From Alopecurus myosuroides (Eukaryota > Streptophyta > Magnoliopsida > Poales > Poaceae): a DNA stretch of 64,000 bases. The notes under the pieces are model-generated. The model did not search any database, was not told where the DNA came from, and saw only the letters and a program-made list of their open reading frames with translations. Within the stretch, counting starts at the first letter, position 1. Every line of letters begins with the position of its first letter. The DNA lies in NCBI GenBank assembly GCA_028641055.1, contig CM054062.1, positions 140,782,682-140,846,681 of the forward strand. The letters run 5' to 3'. Shown in pieces: positions 1-11,671 of this stretch. The translations under genes and the position numbers were made by a program.

Positions 1-11
1 GAGGATCTTGC

Positions 12-340
12 ATACTGGAACCAACCGGATTATTCGGACCGGATATTTCATCCTGGACCGGATATTCCGGTTACTGCGAAAAATTGCTAAGGACTGAAGT
101 TTTGAGCTACTGGAGTCAACCGGATTATTTGGACCGGATTATTCATTCCGGACCGGATATTCCGGTTGCTGCGAAAAACTGCTAAGGACTGGAAGTTTTG
201 AGCTACTGGAGTCAACCGGATTATTTGTACCGGATATTTCATATATATACCGGATATTCCGGTTGCAGTTGAGGAAGTGGAAAAATGGCTAAGGACTAGA
301 AGATTTGCGTACTGGCATCTACCGGATTATTTGTACCGGA
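12..340 (+). repeat. about 95-bp tandem repeats in the LTR U3
   Basis: Four imperfect units begin near 12, 108, 202 and 305. Each carries CTACTGG...CAACCGGATTATT followed by several CCGGATATTCCGG palindromes. They lie directly upstream of the TATA box at 479, where LTR enhancers normally sit. An enhancer role is inference. Confidence 0.75.
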
Positions 341-478
341 TTATTTCAAATCAACCGGATAATCCGGTCCAGCACTGCAGTTCAGCGCGGAGCAAGCTTA
401 CCGGATATTCCGGTCCAAACTTGAACCGGATATTCCGGTACCTTTTTTCCTGCACAACGACTAGTTGTGAGGAGGGAC

Positions 479-486
479 TATAAATA
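479..486 (+). promoter_or_regulatory. TATA box of the Copia-type LTR
   Basis: TATAAATA follows the CCGGATAT repeats and precedes a CT-rich leader (CCCTCCTCCTCTTCC), the usual U3/R arrangement. Confidence 0.6.
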
Positions 487-1185
487 GCCCTCCTCCTCTT
501 CCTCAAGATCCAGTTCTTCCTCTTAGCATTGATGAGCATTTAAGAACTCACCAAATTCCTCATAACTCCCAATCCCTCCACCCAATCTTGAAGATCTTTG
601 GAGGATTGAAGGAGAAGGCCCCGATCTACATCTTCACCAACCCGTTCTTCATTTCCCCCTCTCTAGCTCGAGGGATCTTGCCTAGGGTTTCCTCTTGTGG
701 AGAACCTAGGCATCTTGTTTCTAGTTGGTGATACAAGAGTTGTTGGGAGCCCCCAATTAAGTTGTGGGTGTGTGCCCCAAGGTGCTTGTAAAGGATTTGA
801 TCCCCGCCTCAAAGGGGTTCTATAGTGGAAGGTGAACTAGGCCTTTGTGGCGAAGTTCATCGGAGAATAGGGTGAAGCCTTAGTGGCATTGAGTAGGCCT
901 TTGTGGCGAGCTCACACCCCTCCAACGAGACGTACTCCCCTAAAAAGGAGGAACTCGGAAATACATCGTGTCTCCGTGTGCTTCCATCGGTTACCTCGTT
1001 CCTCCCTCTCTTTACTTACTTGTACTTGTTGCATTGATTACTTGTCTTGTCATATAGGTAAATTCTTCACTAGTTGCACTATCTAGAGAATTTACCTTTC
1101 TTGTCAAGCCTAAATTTGAGAAAAATTAAAATTTGCCGTAGCACCTATTCACCCCCCCCCTCTAGGTGCCCATACTATACTTTCA

Positions 1186-1869
1186 CCATTCCTCCCTAAA
1201 TTTTCTAAGGGTAAAAGATATAGTCCCGCAAATAGGCGATATGCCATGCGTGATATTATGCTTTACCTCAAAACAATACTGCCAGAAACCTAGGTCAGGT
1301 GTCATCCCGAGATATCCTTCGAAAAGGGCTTGGAAACTGGCTAAGTAGAGGATGGAATTCGGAGAAATATTGTGTGGTTGGACGCCATATAAGTTAAGGA
1401 TATCTAGAAAAAAGGCGGAAGGGGGAAAACCCATACCTCTCGTGATGTGAGAAGTAAGGATGACGCATTCTCCGACTTTTGGCTTGGGCTCGGGTTCATC
1501 TTTCGAGATCCGCCATCTGCCTTTAACTATGTAACCTTCTTTTGTCATCCGACGAAGAAGAACGAGAGAAGTATTACTCGGATTCCAATTGCCGACAAAT
1601 TCTGTTCTGCTGTTGGTTCCGGTAGCGAAGCGCTCATCGCCACGGGAAGGGATCTTGACCCTCGCCGTCGTTGGTGCAAATGGTGGGGTTGTCGCGGCGC
1701 TTGATGATGCTATGTCCGCGGCGGCGGAAGTGTTCTCTCCGCCCGCCGCGGAAGCCGTGGTCTTCTCCGGCTCACCGCCGGTGGGCTTTTGCGCTCCCGA
1801 TTGCGGATCTAGGTCGTTGACGAGCTCGTCGATGGCGGCGCGGGTCGGTGAAGGCGGCGAGGATGCCAT
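1186..1869 (-). pseudogene. Truncated antisense ORF of Tat-type gypsy element (Transposase_28-like)
   Basis: The ORF starts at ATG 1869 (MASSPPSPTRAAIDEL) and reads about 228 residues. The N-terminal third is Ala/Ser/Pro-rich. The second half contains the grass repeat-protein block HITRGMGFPPSAFF...LYGVQPHNISPN...GYLGMTPDLGFW, of the family annotated in Pfam as PF04195 (putative gypsy type transposon). A longer relative is at 59559-63488. The frame is cut by the Copia-type LTR: the stop codon (1183-1185) is made of the last LTR bases. It is antisense to the element whose LTR lies at 2410-2975. Its biochemical function is unknown. Confidence 0.75.
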
Positions 1870-2409
1870 CCTTTGGTGGTGTGTTTTGGTGCGTTCTGCG
1901 TGCTTGGAAGCTAAGTGCGCTTGGGGCAGGAAACTTGCTCTCGAGCTCGCGTCAATGGCGTGGGCAGTGTGGGAGTGAGGAAAGTTTCGGAGGAGGACGA
2001 TGATGGCTATTTATAGCCAGATATCCGTTTAGATACGTGCCAACGGCTCTTTTGACCGTTGGATGTTCGACGCGTGTCGCTCGCCGGAAAATCCGGGAAA
2101 CGAAACGACAGGGGAATGATGGCTATATCCTCGTTTCTCGTGAGAATCTGTCAGAGATACGTTGCAGGGTTTCCCGCGTGAAACCAAGCGGCGCTTGCGT
2201 CAGCATGATTAAGGCGTTGATGTCATAAGTTCCTTTTCCGCGAAGGATCGCGAGAAGAAAAGCCGGATTTTCATAGTTCCGAGTTTTATGTTACCATCTC
2301 CTTCAAAAGGAAAGAAGAAAGAATCAAGACTGCTGAATCAAGTTTTCCCGGACAAAATGTATTTGACGAAAGGCGGAGTACCAGAGTTTTGATCCTTCCT
2401 GGGGGCTAC

Positions 2410-2975
2410 TGTCGGATATATACTGAATAGGGGTATAGAAGATGGTAGACAAAAGAGCCGGACTACCAGGGTGGCCTACATGGTAATGGGCTTAGGTCCA
2501 TTGGGCGGCCCAGTAGTCCGACGCGCAGAAGCCGGATTCTAGAAGGACCCGGATCACGGCCCATGTGATCTGGCTTGGAGGAGAAGACGGATTCCTTACT
2601 TTCCAAGTTACAAGTTAAATGTAGTCTTCTAGGTTTCTTGTTCTGTAAGCCCTAATCCGGCTATTATATAAAGCCGGACGGGAGATAGATTAGATAGGTT
2701 CTAGGTTCAAGTTTCACAAGCCAAAGCTCTACGCAACTCGCCGAGAAGCTCATCCTCGTCAAGTAGCTAGATCTATTCCCTCACACTGTAACCCTGTTAT
2801 ACGGGCTTTAGTCCCAATTAGTGAGAAGTGCAGGAGTAGGTACGCCGTACTGTCGCGACGTACCGAACCTGGGTAAAATCCCGTGTTCCGTGTTACTACG
2901 CTATCCCGTTACCCCACGTCTCTACCGTAGTCTCATGGCACCCCAGTCTATGAAAACTACTACGATGTCTCGACA
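2410..2975 (+). repeat. 3' LTR of Tat-type element no. 1
   Basis: The LTR begins TGTCGGATATATACTG and ends ATGTCTCGACA (perfect TGTCG/CGACA termini). It is preceded by the polypurine tract CTGGGGGCTAC and contains a TATA-like TTATATAAAGCC near 2664. Length 566 bp. The right boundary is exact because the unoccupied homologous site exists at 55539. The presumed target duplication is AGTTC (2976-2980). Confidence 0.85.
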
Positions 2976-5268
2976 AGTTCCTTTGTCCAAAGGTGAATTA
3001 TGACAAATTGATTTTATCTTATTCAGAATCTACATGGCAGTGGCGGAATGTGATACAAAACTTTTTCTGATGGGAGACTATCATTAGCACAGGTTTGGAC
3101 ACTGGAATTGGCTCGCCCTTGTTAAATCTCAACCCAGATGGTTCGACATACGCTAGATGCATATGCGTACATCATACTTGGCGGCTCTAGAAATAGCTAA
3201 ATCCACTACTACAGAGATGCAGAGGTGGTAGAGTGGACTGCGGGTCATACTTTCGAACTATGGCATAATTGGCATAGAGAACTTTTGTTTGAATTTTCCA
3301 AGTGATATTGTTGTATGAGGGCCGCCTTAATGCTCTATTGGGGTTATATGCTGCACTATGTGAACCCTTGGTGGCAGGGTCAAAAATTACTTTAATCTCA
3401 GTCTCAAACAGGGTTACTAGTAGTGTTTATTCTTATGTATGATTTTATACTTATTAACACCCCCTTATGTTAAGGCCTTACTACTACTTCTACAGAATGT
3501 TTCACTGCATTCGTCGTGATTCCGTTGGTCAGGCTAAATATGCAAAATTACGGCTAGAGTTACTTACTCTTACAATCATGGCTGGTGCTCGTGCGGGATT
3601 CAACATGACAGTAGGTGGAGATATCTCGATTCCTTTGCAATTGCAGAAATATTTCAGGTTGTGTCCATTCTGAGTCCTATTGTAACTCATGATATACATA
3701 TTTTTAGTACGCCTTAATTTTCATGTGTGCTTTATTTTCATATTTTTTATGCATATGCATTTGAACTAAAATGTCTTATGGAGGACTAAAATGCAGTCGG
3801 AGCATATACTAAATTAGTCCACCATGTGCTGGGTGTTGTGGCTCCACCTATATTGAACTACTTTGTGATATCTCTAATGTTTATCTCTGGTTTAGTTGTA
3901 CCCGAAACCACCCAAGTTAATTAGTTTTTTAGCTCCATCTGGCAGCGCATAATTGTTTTATATGAATGTTGGGGATGAATCATACTTCATCCAAACAGAA
4001 TAGCACAATCGGGTCTGCAGACACATGTTATGTCCTTTTTCAATGCAAGTTTGCCCATAGTTTTAGTACCAATTATTATTTATGCTCTTTTTTTTGGATG
4101 ATTTAACTTTTAATTAGTGGTGTCATATGCAGGATTAAAAGAATGTGGGACCATGGTTAGGCCGATCTTCTTAACTTTCTGGAACTTGGACCAGTGTGTT
4201 TACTATTTCCTGTAAACCTGCAAAAAAAAAGAGTTCTTAATTCTTCTTCCATCGATCTTCCAGTGAGGTTATTATTTCCGTAGACCTCATGGAATAAAAA
4301 ATGAGTTAATTCTTCTTCCCTACCAAAGCTTTATTGTGCGAACATTCTGAGTGAATGAGCAATTTTCAAGTAATGTATTATCCGGAAGTAAAACAGTGCG
4401 CTATTTATTTCAATAGATAGTGGTTATACAGTTTGGATGTGTACAAGAGGATTTTATCCACACGTATGTTTGCTTCTTTATAAATGGGGACATTCACATT
4501 TGCGTATAGCAGGATTTACTTCAAGGAGTTATATCCACATGTTAGAGTTAGTTCGTATATTTTACATTTTTATATAACAGAACTTTGATTCCCTTGAAAC
4601 TTCTCCATTTGTCTGCCTCTTTTGAACACACTCATATCCCTTTTTCAAGTTTGACATAATTCATTTTGTGAATGATTAATTAACCTTAATTTTTGTAGAA
4701 TTGATTGATGCCTCATTTGCTCTTGATTTTTTCTTAAGTGTATCACCACATAGGAGCAGTGAGCTGATACTGCTGAGTTCTAACGCTATCCAAGGAAACC
4801 AACAATTATTCTATATTCACCGAAGCTTACAATGCAATAGCCAACTGCTATGCAGAGCTTGTGATCTCGAGGGAGTAGCAAAGTGTATGACAAGAACATA
4901 TCAAGTTGTATTATGGTTTGTCTGATTCCGCAAAGCTGTTGTGTTCTTTCTCATTCCACGAAGTTACATTTATCAAGCATGATTGCAGACTAGCAGTAAT
5001 TAAGTTGTCGTTTTGACTGCTCACATGTATCTGCAGCCATATGGATGTGTACTTTAAATGAATTTTTTGGATGATTTTAGCATGACAATCAATAAATTTT
5101 GGAGTTCCCGTCCGCGAAAAGAGCTAAGGAAAAGCTTCTGGGAAAGGAGATTAGGAATTTTTTCCAAGATTAGTGGAGGCATACATGGTAGTATTCATCC
5201 AATTGTTGGTGACGATGAGCTTTGGGTTGTTCTTTCTATCCAACTTCTTAATCTTCTCTCATAGTCAT
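2976..5268 (+). repeat. Segmental duplication, copy A (2.29 kb)
   Basis: This is nearly identical, base by base, to 55539-57831 in the same orientation. About two dozen substitutions and a few 1-bp indels are visible by eye, so about 99% identity. The left edge is the end of the Tat LTR; homology to copy B starts exactly there. On the right, copy A continues past GTCAT into 5269, where copy B is interrupted by another Tat LTR. Small ORFs inside (3467-3673, 4701-4925, 5058-5264) are conserved between copies simply because the DNA is; I recognise no protein family in them. Confidence 0.93.
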
Positions 5269-5481
5269 GCTTCAGTATATTTCTGTGTTAGAAACCGTGC
5301 TCAGAGGAGATATAGATTCTCCATTTGTTTTCGGTTCCAACAGTAAATAACAACCTCAAAACACTTTATTGTATGTTTTTTTCCCTTTCCATGTTGATTA
5401 GTATATGCACGCAGACACATGCAATGTACTTAAAAATTTAGACTTAGATTTCATGGATTTTTTCTGCAATGTTTAACAATG

Positions 5482-5676
5482 GAGATGTGCTTATTTTTTA
5501 TTTTTCCAATTTAATGAAAGGAGAAAAAAGATGGAGTTGTTGCAGAGGTGCTTATTTTTTTTAGTTTTCCAATTTAATGAAAGGAGAAAAAAAGATGGAG
5601 ATGTTACAGAGGTGCTTATTTTATTTTTAGTTTTCCAATTTAATGAAAGGAGAAAAAAAGGTGGAGCTGTTGCAGA
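5482..5676 (+). repeat. Minisatellite, 3 units of about 62 bp
   Basis: Three consecutive units share GTGCTTATTTT...TTTTCCAATTTAATGAAAGGAGAAAAAA.GATGGAG. They differ by T/A-run length and a few substitutions. No coding role is apparent. Confidence 0.85.
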
Positions 5677-5870
5677 GTAGCAAAGCGAAGAAAGACCGCA
5701 TAAGACCTCAGTGTTTGACACATCTTAGGTCAATATAGTGTTGTAATGAAGGATTGCAGGTTCACATTTATTGGTTAACTACTCATGGGAACATTGTATG
5801 CTATGTATTTCTTCAGAAACTTTTTGACATTCTGTTTGATCTTTAAATTTCACAAAAACAACATTATATT

Positions 5871-5945
5871 AGACGTGCGTTGCACGTGCATCGGTACTAG
5901 TATATTACTACTAGTAAACATGCACGTGCCTTGCAATGAGAGTTA
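5871..5945. repeat. Facing transposon-end-like inverted motifs
   Basis: Left arm GCGTTGCACGTGCATCGGTACTAG and right arm ACTAGTAAACATGCACGTG are imperfect inverted copies meeting at TATATTACT. Such TACTAGTA...GCACGTGCGTTGCA ends are common at the edges of small grass DNA transposons. No complete element was delimited. Confidence 0.4.
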
Positions 5946-6152
5946 AAACGAGTCTTCTTTAAGCCTTATAGTTTTGCTCTTGATGGTGAACTAGAGTCTG
6001 GGGCGCCCAATGGGACGCCTTGTGGCCGTAAAGTGGCAGTCCAATTTTTCTATTGTATTGGAATAGCCAGTCATCAAGTAAATAGGCATAGATACCGATA
6101 TGCATAGTTGGAATAGTAAGAAGACCCAAGAAAAGTACATGCAGTTGATAAT

Positions 6153-9100
6153 TGTAACATCCCAGTGTTTGGGAAGTTATAAGGATCTAAATTTAATATG
6201 TGCATTTGCAATGCATGCATCTAAAAAGACGGGAAATTTTGGCGCGAAAGTTTAAACGAATCAAAGTGACCAAAGTTTCACTTGACATGATGAAATAGGT
6301 CTAGTTCATCTAGTCAAGAGTGCATTCGGAGTGATCTTTATAACATAGTATCTTTACAAACCAAATCATCTGATTACACAAACCATAATTGGTTGTGACT
6401 AACACAAAGGGTAAGATAGTTGTTGATGGAATCCATGAGTGGATCTGCTTTTCAAGCGACAAAGACAGTACCAGAAGACTAGTGGCAACTGGAGACTTAA
6501 TTGCAAATACGAGACCGAAGTGATCGAAGTTCTATCGATATTCTAATTGAGAGAGAAAAAGAGAGAGAGAGACCAATATTGGACGAGAGTGGAATTTTGA
6601 CATGACTTATGAATAAATTTGAATTTGAGGAGTTCAAACTTGAATGATTTGAAACTTGTGAGTATTTGAATTGAATTTGAATTCAAATTGAATAAACAAG
6701 AAAATCCAACTAACATAATCAAATTGAAACAATTAAGAATTAATAAATATTGGATATTTCCAATTTCATTGTGAATAAGAAAAAAGAAAATAATAAACTT
6801 TATTGATAATGAAACCATAATACAAAGTCTTTACAATAATCCAATAAATAGAAATTACAAGATCTATTACAAGCTATCAATTGCAAGATGAAATTCCTAA
6901 TCTAATTCTTGTAAAGTTACAGTCTCCAATTTATCTTCTGTTCCTGCAAAATAAACAAAAGAAAATAAAAGAAAGAAATGGGTGAGTGGGGTTAGTACCC
7001 TCAGGATTTCAGTGAAATGCACTGATTGTTCATCATAGGGTTTCAAATAAATAGAGTAGTATCTGTTCTGAATAATTTTGCCTCAGACCAGCATCATAGG
7101 CATGTTCCTGGAAATACAACTGGCAACATCAAATTTAAATCACCAGGCAAGGATAAGATCAGTGAGTAACCAGTGCACGGCAAGGGATGAGACCAACCAG
7201 GTACTGGAAAATATCCCCACACTAGGTGGCAGCACGTTGCTTGCTCATGAGGCAGCAAGCAGCTTAGTCACTTATAAGCACACAACACACTCAGACATCA
7301 ACTTTGGTGCTGTCGAAACCAAACCTGGAGTATAAAACCTCCATCAGCCGTAGGGGATGAGGTCATATCTCATATTTCCCTGCTCAAGCACAAGATACCA
7401 GGAAAGCACTACACCAAACAATCACTTCACTGGATACTGGAGTAAAGGGGTTGCAAACTTGCAACCAATTCATCAAGGCCAAGGTACAAGGGAGCACAAG
7501 GAGGAAAGCAAGCATTCCACAAGCACCAAAATCTACCAACCACTTGATCTAAGCACAAGGTGAAAATTCCTGAGTACCCTCTAAGCCAATTTCTGGCTAA
7601 GTTGCACACAGGATGGGTTGGGGTGCTAGATCCCTCAGATTGGCATAGTAGTGCTATGCTAAACTCATCACTGGGCATTATTTATCAAGCTAAGTATCTG
7701 TTCTTAGTGAAAGATGGGCCTCAGGCTATGCATCACTGGCTTGGGGCAAAAGAATCAAGTGAAAGTATCTGTTCCTAATTGATTAGGACCAAAGAAGGAA
7801 AAGATTTCATAAAGAGTACTCTGTTCTTATCAGTTGATACCAATAGTTAAGACAGAGAGGTGTATAGCACTGAATGTGTGACAGAGTAATAACCAGAAGC
7901 ACTAGTTGTGCCACACACACACACCCACACATGGTTGCTGGGCACCAGATCCAAGGATCTGATACCCCAGAACCAATGGAAGCATGAAAGTAAAATAATA
8001 GACAGATACCAACATTGAGGGCATATTCTCTGAAGAAAATTCAGAGTAACACCTCTCAAATATCTAGCACATCCACAACACACTAGAAATTTTATGCTTA
8101 GCAATAAGAATTGCTATCCAGTAACCAGTAACAGGAAGCCATCACTGAGGGCAAACCCTAAGTGTACCAGTACACTGTAACAACATGGGAAAGCAAAACC
8201 AGAACAATTCTCCACTAACAACAACAGATTCATCACCAACATCTTCTCACAACACATAGCAGCAGAGGAGAAATTAGGGCACCATAAAATTCCTATCCAT
8301 CACAGATCCTAACATGTAATTCATGCATCACACATCAAGTCAAGCATTTGGAAACCATCCAATGCTATCAATCGAACACTAGGGCACAGAAAGCATCACA
8401 GGGAGGCACAGCACGAGTCAGCTCGATGGCTTGACTCCAGAGCAAGGGGAAAGAAGGAATCCGTGAGAGAGAGAGGAAGATTGGAGGGCAGTGAGAGAGG
8501 AGAGCCACTTACAGGTGGTCACCATCGTGGTGACCACATCCGGTTGGAGAGTGAAGCACGGCGGCGGAGCCGCGGTTGCCCATAGACCGTCCCGGCGGCG
8601 GCGTCCCCGGAAACGGAGCCGCAGAAGCACAGCAGCAGCGCGTCAGCTCCAGCAACCACGACGTGGAGCCACGGCCACCGGAGGGGTGGTGGAGCACCCG
8701 GGAACCTAACCCTAGGGTTAGGGTTTGAAGCTCCCCACGGGAGCCACACGGGGAGGGAAATAGATCGAAGGGGAAGGCGAGTGGCGGACGGAGAAGAGCT
8801 GGGGTGGCGTCAGGTCACGGCGGCGGTGGTGTGCGGTTGGGGCCGGAAGAAATCGCCGGAGGCGATGGATCGCGTCGCCTCTGCGTCGCCTTCCGCGTCG
8901 CCTCACGCGGAGAAGGAGGGGATAAGGCGCGGGGCGGGTGCAAGTGTGGTGCGGCTGGTCTGGTCCAGCCTGACCAGACCAGGGGGTTAGGCTCAACCCT
9001 AACCCCGGGGACCACCTGTCAGCCTAGGGCAAGTTAGTAATTGGTTAAAACCATTAAACAGAAGAAATAGAAAAATAATAGAAAACAATAAATAAAATTC

Positions 9101-11666
9101 TACAAAATTTCAAACCTTGACAATACAACTAATTCTTAATCTAGTAGAATGGTTGAATATTAAGATTAAGAAAAATAATCCAATAATGCTCATAGTCTTA
9201 AAATTATGGATACAAAATAATATTTTAATAAAACTTTGATAATAAGGTTTAGAAATATTCAAAACTATTTAATCAAATGTAAATTATTCTTTCAACATTA
9301 TTTTGATATTTTGAGCATTGCAAAATACTCCCTAACAAATGTTTTCTAAGAAAACAATCAAATAAGTCATAAGAATAACAATAAATATTGGGAAAATAAT
9401 AAATAATTCATAAAATCAGAAAAATACAAGTTATATATCAAAATGCCCCAATTGATAAATGCAACTCATCTATGATGTGTACAAAGTAATTTGACCAAGT
9501 TTTTATGTGCAATGCTTCGCCTAATCATTAATTCATTTAAAATTAATAAAATAATAATTTATTCAAATATTTTCAGAAGACATTGAATGATATAGACAAG
9601 AATTTCCAATTCAAATATGTCAAAGATAAAACATTTTATCAAACTTATAAACTTGTTTCCAAAGGTATTATAAAATTCTATAATGTTTCATTATAATCAG
9701 AAATAACTGCCACAACATTATTTTCTGTATTAATAAAACCCTCATGAATTCACACCAACTAAAACCTATCATCACTAGTTATTAAGCAAAGTATTATGAT
9801 GATAGAGTTAGATGTATTAGTTCCTCATTTTTCAAATAAACTTGATGTTATTAGCTCTACACTTTATAACATAAAATCAAATGTGTTTATTATGTTTTCA
9901 GTAGTTGTTTTCCATATAATAGTGTTCTCAAGTTTATTCATGTGATAACTATTTATAACCTAAACATAATAAAAATGGTGTGGTAAATAAAAGTGAAACC
10001 CATGTAAGTCTAAAACCAGTAATAACAACAACACCACAAATAACAAAACAATTCACCTAAAACTCTTGCGAATAAGTTATCATATTAAACATGGCTTACA
10101 CTTGTAAGCTGGGGTATTTTTCAGGGTATTTCACGATTGCATCTCATTATTATGCATGTAACATGTTGCCAGTGTTTCTGTAGTCCTTACCAGGACTACT
10201 TTGCTATTTTTTAGACGTCAGGAGGTTCTACGTGACCCTTGAACCGAAGACATGGAATTTTATGGTCATTTAAATCTCAGGCAAGTTCATCACTTGTTCA
10301 TATCCTTTGCAGTACTTCATAACAAACTAATTGCAAAAAAACCCTATCGTCTTATCACCTACTCTCAAAAGAATGCATGATCCTATTTTTATAATAATAT
10401 GACTAATTGAATGACTACCCGAGTGGTAGTGTTCTGTTTGGTGGGCGGATGGAACCATGGTAAGATGAATAGGTCAAAGGAAGGTTCCATCTGCATGGGA
10501 ACGTATTACCTAGGAACTAATCACAAATGCCGTCAGAACTCGGTGCGCCGTAAATACCGCGTTAACCATGGGTCTTCTATGGGGGGAGTAAGTCAGCCGT
10601 GATACTTTTCTCGTTCGCATGTCAACGGACTGCCAGAGCGTACGCTGTAGGTCTTGCGAGACTACATGCACATGGGTGGGAGCCCTTACGTCCCACGGGC
10701 TCTGGGGTCTATGAGTGTCTGCCAGGGGCGCGTAGATCTCCATCGTGAGGGGTGGAATCAGGCGTTCAACCCGCTGGCAGAAATGGGTGGGCATGCGTTG
10801 TGCGGAGAAGCACGGTTTGGCTTGGACCAACTACCGGGCCCCACACCTGAGTGGGAGTGGACAGGATCTCGAGCCTGGTTGTGCAACATGGTCTTGGTCG
10901 TCCATGGGTAAAGTAACGCACCTCTGCAGAGTGTAAAAGGATGTGGCATGTTACCCCCTGTTCCGGGAAGGAACTGCGAACGCTACAGGAAAGGCAACTC
11001 CATGAAGTTCTAGCTCCTGTGATGGTCTGGCGGGCATAGTTTTCAGAATTAAAAGCAACCTCTTGAAGAAAGATTTACAAAAACCTTGCATTACTTTATG
11101 ACTCTTTCGAGTCTAAAGCTGTAGTTAGTGCATCAACCACCCACTATATATCATGAACTTGCTGAGTAACGCTCGTTACTCATTCTATCCCGTTTGACCC
11201 CTGCTTAGAGTTGAAGCCCTATTGAAGTCGTCATCGAGAAGTCATCGCTGTCTAAGGGAGCTAAGTGGAGTGATCTACTACTTAGTCGGTAAAGCATCAT
11301 CGTCAACAACGCTGGTGGAGGGCAAGCTATCAAGGTGTAGGTAGAGTCCATCCTTGGACTTAGTAGTTATAAGCCATAGTTTAGGGCTGACATCAGCCGT
11401 AGTGGATTAGTTCTGAGCTAGAGTTCTTCTCCAGCTTGGAGCTTCGAATTGCTTCTTCTGATGTTTCTTTTGCAGGAGATCTTCTTGATTCATTAAGGAG
11501 ATTCTCAAGATTTTGTAATGAAGTTTGTATCCTATAGCTTTGCTTGGACCCGCTGTGTTTCTGTTGTACCACTCTGAGAGATGTAATATTCACGGATAAG
11601 TCCTTCTGTGAGTATTATGTCAACGACTTGCGCACTACACATGCAGTGGTGTGCTGGGTCACCACA
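6153..11666. mobile_element. 5.5-kb giant solo LTR (Sukkula/LARD-like)
   Basis: The sequence begins TGTAACATCCCAGTG (6153) and ends GGGTCACCACA (11666). It is flanked by the perfect 5-bp direct repeat ATAAT (6148-6152 and 11667-11671), which defines an insertion. No second copy of the terminal sequence, no primer site plus LTR pair and no gag or pol ORF is visible inside. It is therefore best read as one very long LTR left by LTR-LTR recombination, in the style of the long LTRs of non-autonomous Sukkula/LARD elements. Family membership is inferred. Composition is uneven: a GC-rich block at 8460-9030 and very AT-rich DNA at 9040-10080. Alternative: an unusual complete non-autonomous element. 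Confidence 0.65.
8460..9030. other. GC-rich block inside the giant LTR
   Basis: A GC-rich island (CGGCGGCGGAG, GGTCTGGTCCAGCC repeats) contains AACCCTAGGGTTAGGGTTTG at 8707-8727, which includes telomere-like AACCCTA/TTAGGGTT words. Short ORFs exist in several frames, but none has a recognisable domain. On the minus strand the order resembles an LTR leader region. No function is assigned. Confidence 0.35.
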
Positions 11667-11671
11667 ATAAT

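Larger units (their letters stand above)
1..1185 (+). mobile_element. Copia-type LTR, right part (3' or solo LTR)
   Basis: Seen: a U3-like block of repeats, a TATA box (TATAAATA, 479-486), a transcribed-leader-like pyrimidine-rich stretch, and a terminus ending CACCTATTCACCCCC... then ACTTTCA at 1179-1185. The same terminal style (ACTTTCA, then ATTGGTATCAGAGC) is seen in the Copia element at 28.8 kb on the other strand. Here no tRNA-Met primer site follows, so this is a 3' or solo LTR. It interrupts an antisense ORF at 1186. The first flanking bases (CCATT, 1186-1190) should be its target duplication, but the left end lies outside the window. A SIRE/Maximus-like family is inferred, not proven. 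Confidence 0.7.
1186..2975 (+). mobile_element. 3' end of Tat-type Ty3/gypsy element (no. 1)
   Basis: Order on the plus strand: antisense ORF (1186-1869), non-coding stretch, purine-rich tract ending GGGGGCTAC (2401-2409), LTR 2410-2975. This is the typical end of Tat-lineage elements, where an extra, often antisense, ORF lies between pol and the 3' LTR. The rest of the element lies left of the Copia-type insertion, outside the window. Copy B of the duplicated segment (55539 on) shows the site without this insertion. Confidence 0.75.
5269..6152. other. Spacer right of duplication copy A
   Basis: No gene recognised. It is AT-rich, with a three-unit minisatellite (5482-5676) and a transposon-terminus-like inverted motif (5871-5945). 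The sequence should be the original continuation of the duplicated segment, which in copy B is displaced by the Tat insertion at 57832. Confidence 0.5.

Noticed and set aside
3467..3673. 68-codon ORF conserved in both duplication copies
   Set aside because: Conservation equals that of the surrounding non-coding DNA (about 99%), so it gives no evidence of coding.
8706..8730. Telomere-like CCCTAGGGTTAGGGTT, considered as interstitial telomere
   Set aside because: Only two to three imperfect repeats; too short for an interstitial telomeric array.
8418..9037. Overlapping ORFs on both strands in the GC-rich block
   Set aside because: Low-complexity Arg/Pro/Gly translations in all frames; explained by base composition within the giant LTR.
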